In this document: positions 38,391-40,369 of the stretch, in pieces
How positions within the stretch are numbered: position 1 is the first letter of the stretch
How the letters are laid out: every line of letters begins with the position of its first letter
Source of the DNA: a virus
Virus record (IMG/VR): IMGVR_UViG_3300009285_005041
Coordinates: 1 to 40,369 of that record
Strand: one strand, 5' to 3'
Length of the DNA stretch: 40,369 bases
The notes under the pieces: model-generated
Database searches by the model: none
The model's input: only the letters and a program-made list of their open reading frames with translations
What the model was told of the DNA's origin: nothing
Program-made: the position numbers and the translations under genes

Positions 38391-38879
38391 TTAGTTCCTA
38401 CTACCATTCCACCATCCAAACCCCTTCCTGTTGCCCTTTGGAGCCAGATACATATGCTTTTTGATAAACTCCATATCATCTTGTAGTGCTTTCAGTGAGC
38501 GGACGGTCGCCAACATGGTATCCGCCAATGACCTTATCGCGGGTAATACTTCATCTATATCACAACCCCGCTCTTTAGCCGCAGCCCCCGCAGTATCAAC
38601 ATCATAGGCTCCCTTAACAGGGAAGCTCTCTGATGTTGAGATGGGCGCGGAAGATGCTAATGCTGTGGCTTTCTTCTTCCGTTTATCCATATAGTCATCT
38701 CTTCTCCTAACATATTCGTCATAATCACAGTTAGCGGCAAGCACAGAATAAACCGTATTAACACTGGTTCCTAACACACCTGCTATCTGGGATGACTTTA
38801 TGTTGTTTGTCTTCAATAACCCTATTGAAGCAACCAGTTCCCTTGTGACAGCTTTCTTTTTTGATCTTCTGATCTTCAT
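38391..38879 (-). CDS. Helix-turn-helix protein
   Basis: 162 residues. Residues about 29-50 (KSSQIAGVLGTSVNTVYSVL) form a helix-turn-helix. Flanks are basic (MKIRRSKKKAVTRELVA; RRDDYMDKRKKKAT). C-terminal half is helical (RSLADTMLATVRSLKALQ), perhaps a coiled coil, and the very end is basic and aromatic (GNRKGFGWWNGSRN). GGTGG lies upstream. A DNA-binding regulator is plausible; target unknown. Confidence 0.55.
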   Translation of the reverse strand: MKIRRSKKKAVTRELVASIGLLKTNNIKSSQIAGVLGTSVNTVYSVLAANCDYDEYVRRRDDYMDKRKKKATALASSAPISTSESFPVKGAYDVDTAGAAAKERGCDIDEVLPAIRSLADTMLATVRSLKALQDDMEFIKKHMYLAPKGNRKGFGWWNGSRN

Positions 38880-38902
38880 TTTATATTTATTTCACCACCT
38901 CT

Positions 38903-39097
38903 CTAATGCTCTATCTCCGGCACTTCCCCATTTTTCCAAATCCTATACCCGCTAACTTTGTTAATCAGTTTCACAACGGCGTGAATTGTATACCTGAGTA
39001 GAAAGCTCGGCGTGTGACTATATCCTCGTGTATAGCTCTCAACCGTTACGCGCATACCGTTTGGGGTGTTAATCTCTTTGTGAAATATCTTTTTCAT
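38903..39097 (-). CDS. Small hypothetical protein
   Basis: 64 residues: MKKIFHKEINTPNGMRVTVE, then SYTRGYSHTPSFLLRYTIHA. Unrecognised, mixed alpha/beta by eye. ATG 39097 is preceded by GAGAGGGGGAG (SD-like) and overlaps the preceding gene by 4 nt, so translation is probably coupled. Confidence 0.5.
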   Translation of the reverse strand: MKKIFHKEINTPNGMRVTVESYTRGYSHTPSFLLRYTIHAVVKLINKVSGYRIWKNGEVPEIEH

Positions 39098-39465
39098 ATC
39101 TCCCCCTCTCCATTTGGTTGTTTGATTTCAAAAGCTATTTTACGCATATCCTCTAAGTGATACTTAGTTGCTACTAACTCCGCACCTATAGCTTCTTTCT
39201 TAGTTGGGGGTGTCGTCTCTGTTATTGCATCTACCAAAAGTTGCCAAGCAAATGTCGGTAGCATTAGTGTTGGTTTTTCTTCTTCACCTTCTTTTATTTC
39301 TGTAAACTTTAAGTTACCGTCTTTCTCAACACTCGCTAGAAGTGCTTTGTTTCCATTTCTTTGTAAAACATACACAGCTATGGTGTCACTCCAACCTCTG
39401 CGCTGTACTATTACTTTCCAATTGTTTTCTTCCTTATACGATTCGTTAAAGTTATTTGTTGCCAT
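39094..39465 (-). CDS. Hypothetical protein
   Basis: 123 residues, unrecognised. A small beta-rich N-terminal half (WKVIVQRRGWSDTIAVYVLQ) and a helical C-terminal half (AWQLLVDAITETTPPTKKEA). Start overlaps the methyltransferase stop (TAATG) and has AGGAGA upstream. Co-expressed with the methyltransferase; role unknown. Confidence 0.5.
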   Translation of the reverse strand: MATNNFNESYKEENNWKVIVQRRGWSDTIAVYVLQRNGNKALLASVEKDGNLKFTEIKEGEEEKPTLMLPTFAWQLLVDAITETTPPTKKEAIGAELVATKYHLEDMRKIAFEIKQPNGEGEI

Positions 39466-39866
39466 TATTCTGTCTCCTTTTGTTTGGTTTTGAGGGCTAC
39501 AATAGCACTAGGAAAAGGTGCTGAATTTACAGCTCCCTTAAACTTTAACCTGCCTTTAATAAAACGAATCTCATCAGCTTTCATAATGTAATCGTGCCAC
39601 CATTTTGTATCAGTTCTACTCGGTATTAAAAACACTACAATCTTTCCCTTTTGGACTTCCTCGTAACCCTTTTTGATCCATTTAGGCAGTTCTCTGCCGT
39701 AAGGCGGGTTTACAAAGTTTCTTCTACCCCACTCAATAGACAAGCCGTCAAAGGCAGGGTTTACGGGACACGGATCAAAGTCAAAATGGAACTCTCCGTC
39801 TAAAGCGTCATAGACTGCATCGGGCGTTTGCCAATCAAGTTTTTGGCTCATAAAGTGAACATTCAT
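39465..39866 (-). CDS. dam: Phage DNA N6-adenine methyltransferase (Dam-like)
   Basis: 133 residues (128 if Met6 in MNVHFMSQKLD is used). WQTPDAVYDALDGEFHFDFD opens the 'phage N-6-adenine-methyltransferase' pattern, CPVNPAFDGLS follows, and the catalytic NPPYGRELPKW (DPPY-type) is intact. LIPSRTDTKWWHD and FPSAIVAL are further family strands. It probably methylates adenine in the phage genome to escape restriction. Overlaps the previous gene by ATGA and has GGAGG upstream. Recognition site is unknown. No matching restriction enzyme is seen, so it is likely an orphan. Confidence 0.8.
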   Translation of the reverse strand: MNVHFMSQKLDWQTPDAVYDALDGEFHFDFDPCPVNPAFDGLSIEWGRRNFVNPPYGRELPKWIKKGYEEVQKGKIVVFLIPSRTDTKWWHDYIMKADEIRFIKGRLKFKGAVNSAPFPSAIVALKTKQKETE

Positions 39867-40201
39867 TTCTTTAACTCCTCCCTGCTATCTTTGGTGGGTT
39901 GGAGATAACGCAAAATCTCATTAACTTTCTTATACAACTGAAGAATATATTTGTCTAAAGGTGTAGTGGATATTTTGCTGTTAACCACCCATTCTAATGT
40001 AGCTATATCCGCAGGAGAAAGCATTTTAATACATTCTTCCCCACTAACGCTTTGGGTGAGGATACCTGTCGGACGTGTTTCATCTGGTTCACGTTCTACA
40101 GGGGTAAAGAGTTCCACCAGCTTATCCCTAGTCTTGGACACACCCTCTTTGGGTAGGTAGTTCATTAAGATGTCCATTATCGCTTCTTTTTTATCTGTCA
40201 T
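39863..40201 (-). CDS. Hypothetical protein
   Basis: 112 residues, unrecognised. Charged and helical (MTDKKEAIMDILMNYLPKEG; YKKVNEILRYLQPTKDSREE) with no motif. AGGAGG lies 4 nt before ATG 40201, and the gene overlaps the methyltransferase by ATGA, so they are co-expressed. Confidence 0.5.
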   Translation of the reverse strand: MTDKKEAIMDILMNYLPKEGVSKTRDKLVELFTPVEREPDETRPTGILTQSVSGEECIKMLSPADIATLEWVVNSKISTTPLDKYILQLYKKVNEILRYLQPTKDSREELKK

Positions 40202-40209
40202 CTTTCCTC

Positions 40210-40369
40210 CTAACTCTCAACTTCCAACAATCTATACTCCTCAATACTCCTCCCCTGTTTCCAAGCCATAGCCGCCTCCGCAGTCATGTCCTCCATTTGA
40301 GATGTATCCACACAAGAACTATAGAAGCGGTCAGTAGATGGGCATCTGTAGGTTACAAAATACTCATCC
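40210..40369 (-). CDS. Partial hypothetical protein at the right edge
   Basis: An open frame enters from the right edge and ends at the TAG at 40212-40210, giving 52 residues with no start in the window. It reads DEYFVTYRCPSTDRFYSSCV, then DTSQMEDMTAEAAMAWKQGR and SIEEYRLLEVES. No family recognised. Its stop is 8 nt before the next ATG, in the same operon. Confidence 0.5.
   Translation of the reverse strand, partial: DEYFVTYRCPSTDRFYSSCVDTSQMEDMTAEAAMAWKQGRSIEEYRLLEVES

Noticed and set aside
38228-38479. Minus-strand frame with CxCGVCG-like residues overlapping two genes
   Set aside because: Resembles a zinc ribbon by chance; it spans the gap and overlaps both neighbouring genes in another frame, with no SD.
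1-40369. tRNA genes, CRISPR arrays, insertion sequences, integrase, diversity-generating retroelement
   Set aside because: No cloverleaf, spaced repeat array, transposase, integrase or reverse transcriptase was recognised on either strand.

Overview
The window looks like most of the late half of a tailed-phage genome, probably a short-tailed (podovirus-like) phage known only from environmental sequence. The reasons are a TerS/TerL pair, a 724-residue portal (P22/T7-like in size), a transglycosylase, a scaffold, a gpT-like major capsid protein, a candidate head-tail adaptor, a nozzle-like tail protein, fibre/knob genes and glycine/alanine-rich candidate ejection proteins. There is no tape measure, tail tube or sheath. 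No replication genes, integrase, tRNA or CRISPR array were seen. The host cannot be named; Shine-Dalgarno (SD) sequences of the GGAGG type are present, so it is a bacterium with an ordinary anti-SD.

Layout, almost all on the minus strand and so read from right to left. (1) 40369-37984: small early-type genes, a phage Dam-like adenine methyltransferase, an HTH protein and a possible PDDEXK-like protein. (2) 34686-37798: an isolated PLUS-strand cassette with its own promoter and terminator: a small membrane protein, a 41-residue ORF, a zinc-ribbon plus amidoligase_2 fusion, a class II glutamine amidotransferase with a C-terminal zinc ribbon, and a small zinc-ribbon protein. (3) 34613-24014: packaging and head genes. 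(4) 23979-22801: four small genes. (5) 22767-11392: a tightly overlapping glycan operon of two GT4 and four GT2 glycosyltransferases, three methyltransferases, a NodB-like deacetylase, and the sugar-nucleotide genes UGDH-like, GDP-mannose 3,5-epimerase-like and AsnB-like. (6) 11362-1: tail, fibre and candidate ejection genes.

Two expression styles coexist. Early, glycan and several head genes have good SD sequences and overlapping stop/start codons. Most structural transcription units instead begin with an exact AGTTATA(A/C)T element (ten copies, all minus strand, all between genes) whose TATA(A/C)T lies only about 6-11 nt before an ATG and with no SD, which predicts leaderless or nearly leaderless late mRNAs.

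Four virion genes carry long Thr/Ser-only tracts at or near the C-terminus. One tract separates what looks like the N-terminus of the tail nozzle protein from the rest of it. The most interesting accessory locus is the amidoligase/amidotransferase cassette, which is bracketed by near-identical inverted 20-bp repeats and suggests a virus-encoded amide-bond-forming modification of an unknown substrate.
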